A stretch of DNA of 48,851 nucleotides. Source: Enhydrobacter sp. (GTDB lineage: Bacteria; Pseudomonadota; Alphaproteobacteria; Reyranellales; Reyranellaceae). The translations under genes and the position numbers were made by a program. The stretch is from NCBI GenBank assembly GCA_026126105.1, contig JAHCJV010000040.1:1-48851 (forward strand), in the 5' to 3' direction. The notes beneath the pieces are model-generated. The model was given only the letters and a program-made list of their open reading frames with translations. It ran no database searches and was not told the origin of the DNA. Below, piece by piece: positions 1 to 8,188 of this stretch. Position 1 is the stretch's first letter. Every line of letters begins with the position of its first letter.

Positions 1-1
1 T

Positions 2-82
2 CCGAACGAGTTTCTGGCGCTGACCGGCAAACTCCATTGCCAATACCTCGGTGAGGAAACCGTCGCTGGCATCGATCCGTGA
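2..82 (+). CDS. 3' end of an unrecognised gene (partial)
   Basis: An open frame enters from the left edge and gives 26 codons (beginning PNEFLALTGKLHCQYLG) before a TGA at 80-82. The stretch reads like ordinary protein and ends 61 bases before the stop of the convergent phosphoesterase gene, as a real gene end would. The family cannot be named from so short a tail. The frame could be chance. Confidence 0.4.
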   Translation, partial: PNEFLALTGKLHCQYLGEETVAGIDP

Positions 83-143
83 ACCTGGTACGAAGCAGGA
101 ATCGTCGAATGGCGGCCGCCGCCGAAGCACGCGATACCGCTGT

Positions 144-941
144 TCACGCGAAGGGATACGGTCCGGGAAAAGTGCCGATCGGCACGAAGTGCGTGACCAG
201 CCCGGCGTTGGGTCGCCAGTGGTGCAGCAGGAAGGCCGGCGGCTCGAGGTACGACGCCGGCCTGGCGTCCTGGCGGAGCTGCAATGCTATCGCCGTCGTC
301 GTGCTGGGCGCGGTGCAGAGCAGCGTCCCGGCGAACCGTAGCAGCATGAAGCGGTGGACGTGGCCGCAGACGATGCGCTCGACCTGCCGATGGCGCGAAA
401 CCACCGCTGCCAGCCGCTCGCCATCGCGGCAGGCGTAGAGGTCGAGATAGGGAACGCCAGTATTGAACGGCGGCTGATGCATCATCACGATGGTGGGGCG
501 CTCGGGCTCCTGCGCCAGCGTCTCGTCGAGCCATCGCGCACCCGCCTCGTCGACCGTCCCGTGATGCAGAGCAGGCAGAGTTACGTCGAGAGCCACGATC
601 CGCACCGGCCCGTGCGCGCCGGCGGCATAGTGCATCGGACCGGTAAGCGGCAGGTGGTCGTGGTCCGCGAAGGCCTTGCGGAAGGCGTCACGATCGTCGT
701 GATTGCCGGGAATGACGAGCGACGGGATGTCGAGGCCGCCGAGCAGCTGGCGCAGCTTTGCATATTCGGCGGGTGTGCCCTCGTCGACCAGATCGCCGCT
801 CAGCAGCACGAGATCGGGCCGCGGATCGAGCGCATGAAGCGCGGCGATCGCGGCGGCGAACTGCGCGTTGGAATCAACGACGTCCTGATAGAGCACACCG
901 TCGGGGCGGACATGCGGGTCGGAGAGCTGGGCGATCAGCAT
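144..941 (-). CDS. Metallophosphoesterase, CpdA/GpdQ-like class III phosphodiesterase
   Basis: A 265-aa cytosolic calcineurin-like phosphoesterase. The two-metal site motifs are in order: D8-x-H10 near the N-terminus, GD at 49-50, GNHD around 79-82, MHQPP mid-protein and GHVHR near the C-terminus. This pattern is that of the class III cyclic-nucleotide/glycerophosphodiester phosphodiesterases (CpdA, GpdQ), so it probably cleaves a phosphodiester such as cAMP or a glycerophosphodiester. The substrate cannot be told from sequence. The ATG directly abuts the TGA of the upstream DUF2161 gene, so the two are probably co-translated. No signal peptide is seen. Confidence 0.85.
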   Translation of the reverse strand: MLIAQLSDPHVRPDGVLYQDVVDSNAQFAAAIAALHALDPRPDLVLLSGDLVDEGTPAEYAKLRQLLGGLDIPSLVIPGNHDDRDAFRKAFADHDHLPLTGPMHYAAGAHGPVRIVALDVTLPALHHGTVDEAGARWLDETLAQEPERPTIVMMHQPPFNTGVPYLDLYACRDGERLAAVVSRHRQVERIVCGHVHRFMLLRFAGTLLCTAPSTTTAIALQLRQDARPASYLEPPAFLLHHWRPNAGLVTHFVPIGTFPGPYPFA

Positions 942-1592
942 TCAGGCTCCCGTCCAGCCGTGCTGCTCGAGTCCGGCCCTTCCCTTTGGCGTCAGGCCGT
1001 AGATGCCGCGCTCGACCCGCTCGAACCAGCCATAGTGGTCCTGGCTCAGGATGGCCGCGGCCTTGGGCGCCTCCGCCGCCAGCTTGAGCGCCGCGACCTT
1101 CATCGGGCCGTTCTTCGCCAGCAGTCCGGCGCAGCGCAGCGCCTCCTGCCGGTAGGCGGTCATCAGCGGCACCTTCGTGGACGAGCCGCCGCGGTTGGGA
1201 TCGCCGACCCGGCGGGCATGCTCGCCCAGCATGCGGCCAACGCGGCGCGCGTTCTTGCGCGGCTTGTAGGGGGCTGGATCGAGCAGGATGTCTACCCGCT
1301 CCCCGACCACGATCATCAGCCCGACGCCCAGGTGGCGGCAGAGCTTCTTCACGTCGCGCAGGTTCTTGGGCCAGGTGCCGACCGCGAGATAGACCGCGTC
1401 GCTGAGCGCCAGGCGATTGACCGCCTGCAGCACCAGGCCGATCCCGAACGTTCGCTTCAGCTCGACAATCACCGGTGGCTCGCTGCCGCGCACCGCGACC
1501 ACGTCGCAGCCGCGGACCTCGCCCTTGACGCTGTACCCCTGGCCTTCGAGGAGCGCCTTGACCGGCGCATAGAGGTCGCTTTCCAACGACAT
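942..1592 (-). CDS. DUF2161-family PD-(D/E)XK phosphodiesterase-like protein
   Basis: A 216-aa protein. Its N-terminal 80 residues carry the PD-(D/E)XK nuclease-fold pattern: an early Glu helix, GCDVVAVRG, then VIVELKRTFG, which supplies the D...E-x-K triad. The C-terminal half looks like a winged helix (FERVERGIYGLTPKGRAGLEQHG), as in DUF2161 proteins. Nuclease activity is inferred from the fold only; the family is poorly characterised. The stop codon abuts the ATG of the metallophosphoesterase, forming a two-gene operon. The ATG at 1592 is the first start in the frame and gives a usual length. Confidence 0.75.
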   Translation of the reverse strand: MSLESDLYAPVKALLEGQGYSVKGEVRGCDVVAVRGSEPPVIVELKRTFGIGLVLQAVNRLALSDAVYLAVGTWPKNLRDVKKLCRHLGVGLMIVVGERVDILLDPAPYKPRKNARRVGRMLGEHARRVGDPNRGGSSTKVPLMTAYRQEALRCAGLLAKNGPMKVAALKLAAEAPKAAAILSQDHYGWFERVERGIYGLTPKGRAGLEQHGWTGA

Positions 1593-1900
1593 GCCGGGTT
1601 AGCTTATCATGATGGCGCGGACGAACGCTGGGGGAAATGTGTATCTACCTGATGAGGTTGCGCCTCTTCGCTCATGGTCGCGAAAGTAAGTGAAGGGATG
1701 AACGTGCAACACTTCCACCTCACCCTGAGGAGCCTAGCGAAGCGAAGCGTCTCGAAGGGTGGCAACGGGCAAGGTCCGGGTTGCCACCCTTCGAGACGCT
1801 CGCTGCGCTCGCTCCTCAGGGTGAGGTGGGAGGGTAGCCCTGACCGAGGAAAGACGGCTGCCGCGAGAACCGCTTATCTCGAGACGGTTGGAACGGCGTG
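1593..1900. other. Non-coding stretch between divergent genes
   Basis: About 300 bases between two divergent genes. The main content is the long inverted repeat at 1715-1829. Outside it no convincing ORF, tRNA or operator is seen. Promoters for the flanking genes must lie here, but no clear -35/-10 pair was recognised. Confidence 0.6.
1715..1829. repeat. Long palindromic intergenic repeat
   Basis: Outer arms of 19 bases (1715-1733 and 1811-1829) are perfect reverse complements: CCACCTCACCCTGAGGAGC and its complement. Inner arms (about 1746-1766 and 1780-1799, sharing the CGTCTCGAAGGGTGGCAAC core) also pair, leaving a loop of about 13 bases. The GAAGCG/CGCTGCGCTCGCT segments between the arms pair imperfectly. 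The CCTGAGGAGC...CGTCTCGAAGG style is that of dispersed palindromic repeats common in alphaproteobacterial genomes. As RNA it would form a cruciform-size hairpin. Confidence 0.85.
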
Positions 1901-3118
1901 ATGGCCCGCGTGCGAGAGAAGATTTCCGCCGCCGCGGCGCGGCGTATCGCGCTTGCGGCGCAGGGGTTCGGCGCGGGGCGGCCAGCTGCCACGAACGCCG
2001 GCCACGTGCAGCGCGCGATCGACCGGCTCGGCCTGCTGCAGATCGACTCGGTCAACGTGCTTACCCGGGCGCACTACCTGCCGCTCTTCTCCCGGCTGGG
2101 GAACTACGACAGCGCCCTGCTCGACCGCGCCGCCTGGGGGCGGAAGAAAGAGCGCCGGCTTTTCGAGTTCTGGGCGCACGAGGCTTCGCTGCTGCCGCTC
2201 GCCACGCAGCCGCTGCTGCGCTGGCGCATGCAGCGCGCCGCCGAGGATGACGGCAACGGCAAGGGCAAGCTGCGGATGTTCCGAAGCGCGAACAAGGCCT
2301 ACATCGACGAGGTCCGGCGCGAGATCGCGGATCGGGGGCCGCTCGCCGCGTCGGAGCTCAGCAACGGCGGGCCGGGCCGCGGCGCGTGGTGGGGCTGGAG
2401 CGACGGCAAGCTCGCGCTCGAATGGCTGTTCTTCGCGGGCGAGCTCACGACCGCGACGCGGCGCGGCACCTTCGAGCGCGTCTACGATCTGACCGAACGC
2501 GTGCTGCCGGCCGAGATCCAGGCGATCCCGACACCCTCGCCTGAAGAGGCGCAACGCGACCTGCTGCGCCAGTCGGCGCGGGCGCTCGGCGTCGGCACGG
2601 AGTTCGACCTGCGCGATTACTTCCGGCTGGACGTCGCAGATACCAAGACGCGCCTGGCCGAGCTCGTGGAAGCGGGCGATCTGCTGCCGGTGTCCGTGGA
2701 GGGCTGGGACAGACCCGCCTATCTCGATCCCGCTGCCCGCCAGCCGCGCTCGATCGAGGCGCGCGCCCTGCTGGCGCCGTTCGATCCGCTGATCTGGGAG
2801 CGCGACCGTACCCACCGCATCTTCGACTTCTTCTATCGCATCGAGATCTACACGCCCGTCGCCAAGCGCAAGCACGGCTACTACGTGCTGCCCTTCCTGC
2901 TCGGCGACCGGCTGGTGGGTCGCGTCGACCTCAAGGCCGACCGCGCCAACTCGACGTTGCTCGTGCCGGCCGCGCACCTCGAGGCGGGCGTGGACGCAAA
3001 GGACGTGGCGGCGCCGATGCGCGAGGAGCTGCGTCTGATGGCCGATTGGCTGGGCCTCGAGGGGCTTTCCCTGCCGCGGGCCGGCGCCCTGGGCCGCGAG
3101 TGGAGCAGGATGAGATAG
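1901..3118 (+). CDS. YcaQ/AlkZ-family winged-helix DNA glycosylase
   Basis: A protein of about 405 aa matching the HTH_42 (formerly DUF1006) family, whose E. coli member YcaQ unhooks interstrand crosslinks. The QxD catalytic motif is visible as LLQIDSVNVL near residue 48, followed by the family-typical RAHYLPLFSRLG. The C-terminal half has LLAPFDPLIWERDRT and YYVLPFLLGDRLVGRVDLKAD, also typical. A GTG lies one codon upstream (1898), but the ATG at 1901 is preferred. Expected role: excision of bulky or crosslinked N7-alkyl lesions. It stands alone, transcribed away from DUF2161. Confidence 0.85.
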   Translation: MARVREKISAAAARRIALAAQGFGAGRPAATNAGHVQRAIDRLGLLQIDSVNVLTRAHYLPLFSRLGNYDSALLDRAAWGRKKERRLFEFWAHEASLLPLATQPLLRWRMQRAAEDDGNGKGKLRMFRSANKAYIDEVRREIADRGPLAASELSNGGPGRGAWWGWSDGKLALEWLFFAGELTTATRRGTFERVYDLTERVLPAEIQAIPTPSPEEAQRDLLRQSARALGVGTEFDLRDYFRLDVADTKTRLAELVEAGDLLPVSVEGWDRPAYLDPAARQPRSIEARALLAPFDPLIWERDRTHRIFDFFYRIEIYTPVAKRKHGYYVLPFLLGDRLVGRVDLKADRANSTLLVPAAHLEAGVDAKDVAAPMREELRLMADWLGLEGLSLPRAGALGREWSRMR

Positions 3119-3119
3119 G

Positions 3120-3145
3120 TTGACAATAGTCCTATTTCCTGTCAA
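3120..3145. repeat. TTGACA/TGTCAA inverted repeat
   Basis: TTGACA (3120-3125) and TGTCAA (3140-3145) form an inverted repeat with a 14-base spacer, right after the ycaQ-like gene. TTGACA is also a perfect sigma-70 -35 box, but the sequence 17 bases on (CAATCA) is a poor -10. It may be a weak promoter or a regulator site for the amidohydrolase gene. Confidence 0.35.
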
Positions 3146-3290
3146 TCAAGAAGGCTGAGACGGACGGGGCCGAAGTGCGCGTCATCGAAGGGGAGTGGAA
3201 AGATCGGCGAATGCCGCAGATCGTGCGGCATGCCGTGTCGCAGGCGAGAAAAACTTCCCGCAGCGAAATCAGGCACTTGGCTTGCGCCCG

Positions 3291-3311
3291 TTGTGTCGGC
3301 AAGTGACACAA
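3291..3311. promoter_or_regulatory. Candidate operator, TTGTGTC-N7-GACACAA
   Basis: A perfect 7+7 inverted repeat with a 7-base centre, 40 bases before the amidohydrolase ATG. The size and spacing suit a dimeric helix-turn-helix regulator. No regulator gene is adjacent, so its partner is unknown. It could instead act as a leader hairpin. Confidence 0.45.
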
Positions 3312-3351
3312 GTTCGGAACGCGCAAAGTCGCAGGGGAGTTCGAGGCAGCA

Positions 3352-4479
3352 ATGAACGATCTGGTGCTCAAGGGTGGCCGCGTGATCGATCCTTCGCAGG
3401 GGATCGACAAGGTGACCGACATCGCCTTCGCCGGCGGCAAGGTCGCGGCGATCGGCGATGGGCTGTCGGGCAAGGACACTCGCGACGTGAAGGGCAAGAT
3501 CGTCTCGCCCGGCCTGATCGACCTGCACACCCACGTCTACTGGGGCGGCACCTCGCTCGGCGTCGAGGCAGAGCTGCTGGCACGCACCGGCGGCGTCACC
3601 ACCTTCATCGATGCCGGCAGCGCCGGACCCGGCAACTTCCACGGCTTCCGCAGGCACGTGATCGAAGCCTCGCCGGTCCGCATCCTGCCCTACCTCAACA
3701 TCTCCTTCCCCGGCATCTTCGCCTTCTCCAAGACGGTGATGGTCGGCGAGAACGACGACATGCGCCTGATCGACGCGCGCGAGGCGGTGAGGATCGCGCG
3801 CGAGCACGCCGATCTGGTGCTCGGCATCAAGGTCAGGGTCGGCAAGTCGGCGAGCGGCGATTCCGGCATCATGCCGATGGAGATCGCCCTGGACGTTGCC
3901 GAGGAATGCGGTCTGCCGCTGATGGCCCATCTCGATATGCCGCCGCCGTCGCGACACGACGTGTTGAGCCGCCTGCGGTCTGGCGACATCCTGACCCACT
4001 GCTTCCGTCCCTTCCCCAACGCGCCGGTACGCGCCGACGGCAGGGTGCGCGACGAGATCATCGCCGCCCGCGCCCGCGGCGTGATCTTCGACATCGGCCA
4101 TGGCGGCGGCTCGTTCGGCTTCGGCACGACACGCGCGATGCTGGCGGCCGGCTTCCTGCCCGACGTGATCTCGTCGGATGTCCATGTGATCTCGATCGAG
4201 GGGCCGGCCTACGATCTGCTGACCACGATGTCGAAGTTCCTCTGCCTCGGGGTCGACCTGCCGACGGTGCTGAAGCTCGCGACGGTGAACCCCGCTGCCG
4301 CCATCAAGCGGCCCGACCTCGGAACCCTCGCGGTCGGCAGCGTCGGCGAGGCCACCGTCATCGACCAGGTCAGCGGCAAGTTCGACTACGCCGATTCGCT
4401 CGGCGAGCACATGATCGGCGACAAGCGTCTGCTATCGGCCGGGGTCGTGCTGGCCGGCAGATGGTGGCATCCGGTCTAA
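3352..4479 (+). CDS. Amidohydrolase/deacetylase-family metallohydrolase (dihydroorotase-like)
   Basis: A 375-aa TIM-barrel amidohydrolase. Metal-site landmarks: LHTHV (H59, H61), GIKVRVGK with a Lys near 160 that would be carbamylated, MAHLDMPP (His about 193), LTHCFRPFP (His about 216) and ISSDVHV (Asp about 276). The first 50 residues and the C-terminus form the flanking beta-sandwich. This arrangement matches the 'amidohydrolase/deacetylase' subgroup related to dihydroorotase, whose members act on N-acetylated or cyclic amide substrates. The exact substrate is unknown. It stands alone, preceded by an inverted repeat at 3291-3311. Confidence 0.85.
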   Translation: MNDLVLKGGRVIDPSQGIDKVTDIAFAGGKVAAIGDGLSGKDTRDVKGKIVSPGLIDLHTHVYWGGTSLGVEAELLARTGGVTTFIDAGSAGPGNFHGFRRHVIEASPVRILPYLNISFPGIFAFSKTVMVGENDDMRLIDAREAVRIAREHADLVLGIKVRVGKSASGDSGIMPMEIALDVAEECGLPLMAHLDMPPPSRHDVLSRLRSGDILTHCFRPFPNAPVRADGRVRDEIIAARARGVIFDIGHGGGSFGFGTTRAMLAAGFLPDVISSDVHVISIEGPAYDLLTTMSKFLCLGVDLPTVLKLATVNPAAAIKRPDLGTLAVGSVGEATVIDQVSGKFDYADSLGEHMIGDKRLLSAGVVLAGRWWHPV

Positions 4480-4501
4480 GCCGTTGTTTTAATGAGAGAA
4501 T

Positions 4502-4542
4502 GGAATCTTGCCGTCACCGCCAGAAAAGACGGCAACCATTCC
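4502..4542. terminator. Hairpin between convergent genes
   Basis: Arms at 4502-4515 and 4528-4542 pair over about 14 positions with a bulge; the loop is 12 bases. It lies between the ends of the amidohydrolase and egtD genes. No T-tract follows on either strand, so it is a weak terminator call. Confidence 0.35.
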
Positions 4543-4722
4543 GGGGGTGGGCCGTTCTATTCATATGGTCGGGTAACCCGGCGTCGCCCCTGCCCCCCGC
4601 TCAGCGGCGCCTCTCTCCCCATCTGACCATCTCGCCCGCCCTCGATTAAGTTCGGGGGCGGGCTGCCTGCTTTGGAACGCCGGAACGCAGCCGTTGCGTT
4701 CGGCGGCGCGGCGCGTCTTAGG

Positions 4723-5685
4723 TCAGCCAGCAGCTTCCAGGTAGACGACGGCGAACAGACGCGAAGGGTCCGTCCAGCTCTCGGCGATGCGGAAGCCGCC
4801 GCTGCGCGCGAGCGCGCCGATCCCCGCCTCGTCGTACTTGTAGGAATATTCGGTGTGGACCCTCTCGCCCTCGACGAAATCGAAGCGCCGTCCGGCGACC
4901 GTCACCGACTGATTGCGCAGGCTGCGGAAATAGATCTCGATCCGGCCCTCGGCCGGGTTGTAGAATGCCTCGTGGGCAAAGCCTGCCAGGTCGAAAGTGG
5001 CGTGCAGCTCGCGGTTCATGCGGCGCAGCAGGTTCAGCGTGAAGGCCGCAGTCACCCCTGCCGAATCGTTGTAAGCCTCATGAAGCACCTGCGGATCCTT
5101 CTTGAGGTCGACGCCGAGAACCAATGCACCGTCGTCGCCGACGAGCTGCCGCGCGTTGCGCAGGAAGGCCGTGGCCTGAGCCGGCTCCAGATTGCCGATC
5201 GTGGAGCCCGGGAAAAACCCTACCCGTCGCGCCGCATGTTCGATCGGCGGGACCGGACCCATGAAGTCGGCACACACCGGCTCGACCCGAAGGCCCGGAT
5301 AGTCGCGCCGCAGCCGCGCCGCCGTCGCTTCGAGGTGCTCGCGGGAGATATCGATCGGTGCATAAAGCGCCAGGTCCGGCAGCGCCTCGATCAGCAGGCG
5401 CGACTTGACGCTCGAACCACTCCCGAATTCGACCAGCGCGCAGCCCGGCCCGGCCCGCTCGCCGATCTCGCCGGCATGCTGCTCCAGGATCTTCGTCTCG
5501 GTGCGCGTCAGGTAGTATTCCGGCAGATCGCATATCTCGTCGAACAGCGCCGAGCCGCGCGCGTCGTAGAGGAATTTGGCCGGGATGGCGCGAGGTGTGG
5601 CCGAAAGGCCCGCCACCACGGCACGACGAAATTCCTCGCGGTCGCCTGTATCGGCGACGTCCAGGGAGAGCACGGGCCCGTTCAT
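4723..5685 (-). CDS. egtD: L-histidine N-alpha-methyltransferase EgtD
   Basis: A 320-aa SAM-dependent methyltransferase, the usual EgtD length. It trimethylates histidine to hercynine, the first step to ergothioneine. Visible: FLYDARGSALFDEICDLPEY near the N-terminus, the SAM-binding LVEFGSGSSVKSRLL, the ADFMGP segment, FFPGSTIGNLEP, and the C-terminal HTEYSYKY typical of the family. Its ATG overlaps the egtB TGA by ATGA, so the two are translationally coupled in the order egtB-egtD. No egtA, egtC or egtE lies nearby. Confidence 0.93.
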   Translation of the reverse strand: MNGPVLSLDVADTGDREEFRRAVVAGLSATPRAIPAKFLYDARGSALFDEICDLPEYYLTRTETKILEQHAGEIGERAGPGCALVEFGSGSSVKSRLLIEALPDLALYAPIDISREHLEATAARLRRDYPGLRVEPVCADFMGPVPPIEHAARRVGFFPGSTIGNLEPAQATAFLRNARQLVGDDGALVLGVDLKKDPQVLHEAYNDSAGVTAAFTLNLLRRMNRELHATFDLAGFAHEAFYNPAEGRIEIYFRSLRNQSVTVAGRRFDFVEGERVHTEYSYKYDEAGIGALARSGGFRIAESWTDPSRLFAVVYLEAAG

Positions 5686-6950
5686 CGGAGATCCTCTGCG
5701 AGACGAATGCCGCCGAACATCCAGCGAGAGTCGGGCGGAAAGAAGTTGCGATAGGTCGTGCGGATATGGTCACGCGGCGTCGCGGCGCAACCGCCCCGCA
5801 GCACCATCTGGTTGGCCATGAACTTGCCGTTGTATTCGCCGATCGCGCCCGGCGGCTCACGGAAACCGGGATAAGCGACATAGGGACTCGCGGTCCATTC
5901 CCAGACGTCGCCGATCATCTGCGCCAGCCGGTCGCCTTGCGGCGCGGCGACGGGATGAAGCCGCTCGTCCTCCAGCATGTTGCCGGTCAGCGCGACATCG
6001 GCCGATGCCAGCTCCCACTCCGCCTCGCGGGGCAGGCGCTTGCCCGCCCATTTGGCGAAGGCCGCCGCTTCATAGAAGCTGACATGGCATACCGGCTCGG
6101 CAGCGCGTATCGGACGCAGACCCGAGAGCGTGAACACGTTCCAATGATCGCCGTCGAGGTGCCAGTAGAACGGCGCCTGCCAGCCGCGCTGATTGACACA
6201 CTCCCAGCCGGCCGAAAGCCAGAACTCGGGTCTGCGGTAGCCCTCATCGTCGATGAATGCCTGGTATTCGCCGCAGGTCACGAGCCGCGAGGCGAGGGCG
6301 AACGGCTCGACCCACGTACGGTGACGGGGACTCTCGTTGTCGAATGCAAAGCCCTTGGTGTCATGACCGATCTCGATCAGGCCCCCCTCGAAGTCGAGCC
6401 AGCCCAGCGGCGTCGCCTCGCCCGGCGCCGCCGCCTTTTCCGGCAAGTAGACGGGGAACAGCGGATTGAGCGAGAGCATGTGCTTGGCATCCATCAGGAT
6501 CAGCTCCTGATGCTGCTGCTCGTGGTGCAGCCCCAGTTCGACGATCTCCGCCCAGTCGCCGCTTCCGGAGGCGATGAACTCCGCGACTGCATTCGTTACG
6601 TGGTGACGATAGGCGAGGATCTCCGCGACGCCGGGCCGCGTAATCATTCCCCGCTGCGGCCGCGGATGACGCGGGCCGACCGCTTCATAGTAGGAGTTGA
6701 AGAGATACTCGTATGCCGGATCAAACCGACGATAGGCCGGCATGTGTGGACTCAGCACGAATGTCTCGAAGAACCAGGTCGTATGCGCCAGGTGCCACTT
6801 TGTGGGGCTGGCGTCGGGCATCGACTGCACCGTCTGGTCTTCAGGCGAAAGCGGACGGGCCAGCTTTTCGGATTGTCGGCGAATGGACAGAAATCGGTCA
6901 ACGAGCGAAGCGGCGTCCGCCGATACGTTGCGCGTTATGATATTCGACAC
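5682..6950 (-). CDS. egtB: Ergothioneine biosynthesis protein EgtB (hercynine sulfoxide synthase)
   Basis: A 422-aa non-haem iron enzyme that joins hercynine to a thiol donor with O2. The N-terminal DinB-like domain has HLAHTTWFFE and the iron-ligand stretch LGLHHEQQHQEL. The C-terminal formylglycine-generating-enzyme-like domain has GDVWEWTASPY, RGGCAATPRDHIR and GGIRLAED. The frame is open much further upstream (to 8051), but that is a shadow of the opposite gene. I chose the GTG at 6950-6948, which has GGAGG four bases before it and gives the family length. Whether the donor is cysteine or gamma-glutamylcysteine cannot be read here. No egtA/egtC partner is present. Confidence 0.92.
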   Translation of the reverse strand: MSNIITRNVSADAASLVDRFLSIRRQSEKLARPLSPEDQTVQSMPDASPTKWHLAHTTWFFETFVLSPHMPAYRRFDPAYEYLFNSYYEAVGPRHPRPQRGMITRPGVAEILAYRHHVTNAVAEFIASGSGDWAEIVELGLHHEQQHQELILMDAKHMLSLNPLFPVYLPEKAAAPGEATPLGWLDFEGGLIEIGHDTKGFAFDNESPRHRTWVEPFALASRLVTCGEYQAFIDDEGYRRPEFWLSAGWECVNQRGWQAPFYWHLDGDHWNVFTLSGLRPIRAAEPVCHVSFYEAAAFAKWAGKRLPREAEWELASADVALTGNMLEDERLHPVAAPQGDRLAQMIGDVWEWTASPYVAYPGFREPPGAIGEYNGKFMANQMVLRGGCAATPRDHIRTTYRNFFPPDSRWMFGGIRLAEDLR

Positions 6951-7037
6951 GACACCTCCGCACCGGTCCAACGCCGGTCGAGGATAACCGGTTGCCGGGA
7001 GTATGTTAGCGTCCGATTTGGGACGGGAGCCAAGCAA
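6951..7037. promoter_or_regulatory. Divergent promoter region of egtBD and the 7038 gene
   Basis: An 87-base region between divergently transcribed genes must hold both promoters. It contains several CCGGT elements, including the palindrome AACCGGTT at 6986-6993 and ACCGGT just downstream of the egtB start. No strong -35/-10 pair was recognised. Confidence 0.4.
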
Positions 7038-7943
7038 GTGCCAGTTTGCGAAATCGATCCTTGGCGAGTTCAATATTTCGCGCGGGTGGCCTGCCCGCCT
7101 GACGTCTTCATACCGACTGAGGACAGCGACGCCTGGTTGTGGAACCCCCTTCATCGCTGGGTTTACGACAAGCTCGCGGTCGCAGCCAGCCAGGGCCTGG
7201 AGGCCGCGCCACACGGCGTCAAACCTTCGCACTACCCGGTGTTCTCGAAGCCGATATACAACCTGAAAGGCATGGGGGTGGGAAGCCGTCGACTGCTGTC
7301 GGAAGCGGATTACACTGCCGCCTATCAGCCGGGTCATTTCTGGTCGATCTTGCTCGAGGGTGACCATGTCAGCACCGACCTCGTGGTGATCGACGGCGAA
7401 CCCCGGTGGTGGAGGCACGCGCGCGGAATCGTCGGTCTGGAGGGGACCTTCGACTATTGGGAGATCGGTTCGCGCGCCGAGCCGAAGATCGAGGACTGGA
7501 CAGGTGCCTGGTGCCGGAAGCACCTGCGCGGCTACACGGGAATGGTGAATCTCGAGACGATCGGAGCACGCATCATCGAGGCCCATCTGCGCTTCGCTGA
7601 CCAGTGGCCCGATCTTTATGGCGGGGATTTGTGGGTGGCAGCGCTTATCCGTCTCTATGCCGAGGGCGTGTGGTCCTTCGACGACCGCGAGATGCGGACC
7701 GGCTACAGCGTTGTGCTTTTCTCGCCCCATGGGCGGCGCTACCGGCACCCGGCGCCAGCGCTGCAGCGAGAGATCGCCGCAATGCCCGGCGTATCGAGCC
7801 TGCAGATCACCTTTCATGAAGAACTGGCGCCCGAGCGGCACGCCATGCCGCCCGGCGGCTTTCGGGTAGCGATCGTGAATTGCTGGGATCGCGTCGCGGG
7901 AAACGCAGCGCGAGAGCGCTTGCGCTCTCTTATCGAATCCTGA
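7038..7943 (+). CDS. Uncharacterised protein, possibly ATP-grasp-like, divergent from egtBD
   Basis: A 301-aa protein starting at GTG 7038, with GGGAG eight bases upstream. The same frame is open back to 5595, but only as antisense to egtB. The segment PVFSKPIYNLKGMGVGS resembles an ATP-grasp Lys followed by a glycine-rich loop. DLVVIDGEPRWWRHARG and NLETIGARIIEAHLRFADQW look like conserved later motifs of such a fold. Tryptophan is abundant. I do not recognise a named family, and the ATP-grasp assignment is inference only. No signal peptide or membrane segment is seen. Position opposite egtBD suggests shared control or function. Confidence 0.65.
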   Translation: MPVCEIDPWRVQYFARVACPPDVFIPTEDSDAWLWNPLHRWVYDKLAVAASQGLEAAPHGVKPSHYPVFSKPIYNLKGMGVGSRRLLSEADYTAAYQPGHFWSILLEGDHVSTDLVVIDGEPRWWRHARGIVGLEGTFDYWEIGSRAEPKIEDWTGAWCRKHLRGYTGMVNLETIGARIIEAHLRFADQWPDLYGGDLWVAALIRLYAEGVWSFDDREMRTGYSVVLFSPHGRRYRHPAPALQREIAAMPGVSSLQITFHEELAPERHAMPPGGFRVAIVNCWDRVAGNAARERLRSLIES

Positions 7944-8188
7944 GGACAGCAGGCCACCTACCTCTTCAACCGGGCATGGCTCGGCGCAAGCGAGCTCGGC
8001 CGGAAGGCCGGTTTCGTCAACGCGCCGCTGCGGCCGGCTGTTCCGGCGCAACTAGACCCGACACGGGATCGTTAGGGCCTCACGCCGATGGATGAAATTG
8101 GCGGCGAATGCAGAGCCGCACTCCGGCAACTGCGGAAGCCGAAACGTGCTCCCGTCCTGAGGCACCCTTATTCAACGGAGACTTCCCT

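Noticed and set aside
51..438. Two overlapping plus-strand frames near the left edge
   Set aside because: Antisense to the metallophosphoesterase, without RBS or recognisable protein character.
3195..4649. A 484-codon plus-strand frame overlapping the amidohydrolase
   Set aside because: Out-of-frame shadow, Arg/His-rich, no RBS; the 375-aa frame carries all the family motifs.
4675..4710. GGAAC...CGTT on the plus strand near the end of egtD
   Set aside because: The spacing is 18 or 10 bases, outside 16-17, and no plus-strand gene follows.
5595..8051. Very long open frames on both strands (782 and 789 codons)
   Set aside because: Each is a real gene (7038-7943 plus; 5682-6950 minus) extended by chance through the antisense of the other. 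Starts were reset by RBS and family length.
7944..8075. An in-frame extension after the TGA of the 7038 gene (about 43 codons to a TAG)
   Set aside because: It follows the stop in the same frame and looks protein-like, but has no start codon or readthrough signal. Could be a gene remnant; not enough evidence.
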